This document shows positions 4,993 to 5,326 of a stretch of 5,326 nucleotides of DNA, one piece after another. The DNA is taken from contig CANGIH010000208.1 of NCBI GenBank assembly GCA_947453875.1, forward strand, positions 1-5,326, written 5' to 3'. The stretch is from Planctomycetaceae bacterium (GTDB lineage Bacteria; Planctomycetota; Planctomycetia; Pirellulales; UBA1268). Under the pieces are notes generated by a model. It was not told the DNA's origin. It ran no database searches and saw nothing but the letters and a program-made list of their open reading frames with translations. A program made the position numbers and the translations under genes. Within the stretch, counting starts at the first letter, position 1, and every line of letters begins with the position of its first letter.

Positions 4993-5326
4993 TCATCCGG
5001 CGGGCACTGCCCTCCCCCGACCGCCATCCCGCCCCGGTGCCGGCCTGCGGTCGCGGCCACCGGCGCGCATGAACCCCGCCTCCTGCTCCGCCAGTCGCGC
5101 CCGCAACAGGGCCGTCACCCCCGGCTCGGCCAACCGCAGGTCGCGGGTCTCGCCGGGATCACTCCGCAGGTGGAAAAGCTCTTCGGTGCCGTCTGCGGCG
5201 ACCACGAGCTTCCAGTCGCCGGCAACGCAGGCACGGTCGGCCGTGGCGATCACCAGCGGCGGCCGATCATCGACCCTTCCCGCCAGCATCGCCGGCCAGA
5301 GATCGACGCCATCGAGGGCCGCGCCG
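4993..5326 (-). CDS. Sulfatase (arylsulfatase family), C-terminal part (truncated by window edge)
   Basis: The last 110 residues of a formylglycine-dependent sulfatase entering from the right edge. The visible chain opens with LDGVDLWPAML, the segment that in this family precedes the C-terminal subdomain. It continues through GDWKLVV and the highly typical ELFHLRSDPGETRDL block (the eLYdLxxDPxExxNL signature), then an amphipathic helix (about VTALLRARLAEQEAGF) and a low-complexity tail of about 22 residues rich in Arg, Gly, Pro and Ala. The catalytic CxPSR formylglycine motif and the signal peptide lie outside the window, so activity, substrate and export cannot be judged. Planctomycetes carry many such enzymes, usually for sulfated polysaccharides. 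The reading frame runs unbroken to the window edge. The gene is followed on the same strand by the methyltransferase, 43 bp downstream. Confidence 0.88.
   Translation of the reverse strand, partial: GAALDGVDLWPAMLAGRVDDRPPLVIATADRACVAGDWKLVVAADGTEELFHLRSDPGETRDLRLAEPGVTALLRARLAEQEAGFMRAGGRDRRPAPGRDGGRGRAVPAG

Noticed and set aside
4950..5060. N-terminal extension of the methyltransferase by 37 codons
   Set aside because: It would overlap the end of the sulfatase gene in another frame, and the added residues do not resemble the family.

Overview
This is a GC-rich, gene-dense stretch of bacterial chromosome. Three features suggest a planctomycete: a formylglycine-type sulfatase C-terminus, a homospermidine synthase paired with an ornithine decarboxylase (planctomycetes are known to make sym-homospermidine), and weak or absent Shine-Dalgarno sites at several genes. 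The assignment is an inference from gene content and composition, since there is no rRNA or other marker here.

Layout. (1) Positions 1-125, minus strand: the first 41 codons of a CrcB/FluC fluoride channel that runs off the left edge. (2) Positions 126-301: a divergent intergenic region with a candidate promoter for the rightward genes, a perfect 7-bp inverted repeat and a 9-bp direct repeat. (3) Positions 302-946, plus strand: a 47-residue single-span membrane protein, then after 21 bp a 159-residue exported protein. Neither is a family I recognise. (4) Positions 947-1166: a gap with several inverted repeats, a TATACT -10-like box and a leader hairpin. (5) Positions 1167-3775, plus strand: homospermidine synthase (hss) and a fold-III PLP ornithine decarboxylase, 11 bp apart. 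(6) Positions 3772-3795: an inverted repeat whose two arms carry the stop codons of the two convergent genes. (7) Positions 3792-4949, minus strand: a two-domain RsmC/RlmG-like rRNA guanine-N2 methyltransferase. (8) Positions 4993-5326, minus strand: the C-terminal 110 residues of a sulfatase that enters from the right edge.

The core of the window is the hss-decarboxylase pair. The decarboxylase would make putrescine from ornithine, and homospermidine synthase would join two putrescines into sym-homospermidine, so two adjacent genes give a complete short polyamine pathway. All the active-site residues I could compare by eye with the Blastochloris viridis synthase and with eukaryotic ornithine decarboxylase are present. 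The other genes are housekeeping (fluoride efflux, rRNA modification), catabolic (sulfatase) or unknown (the small membrane/exported pair). I see no CRISPR array, insertion sequence, tRNA or obvious defence system. The less explained parts are the orphan membrane/exported pair and the structured non-coding DNA around it and ahead of hss.
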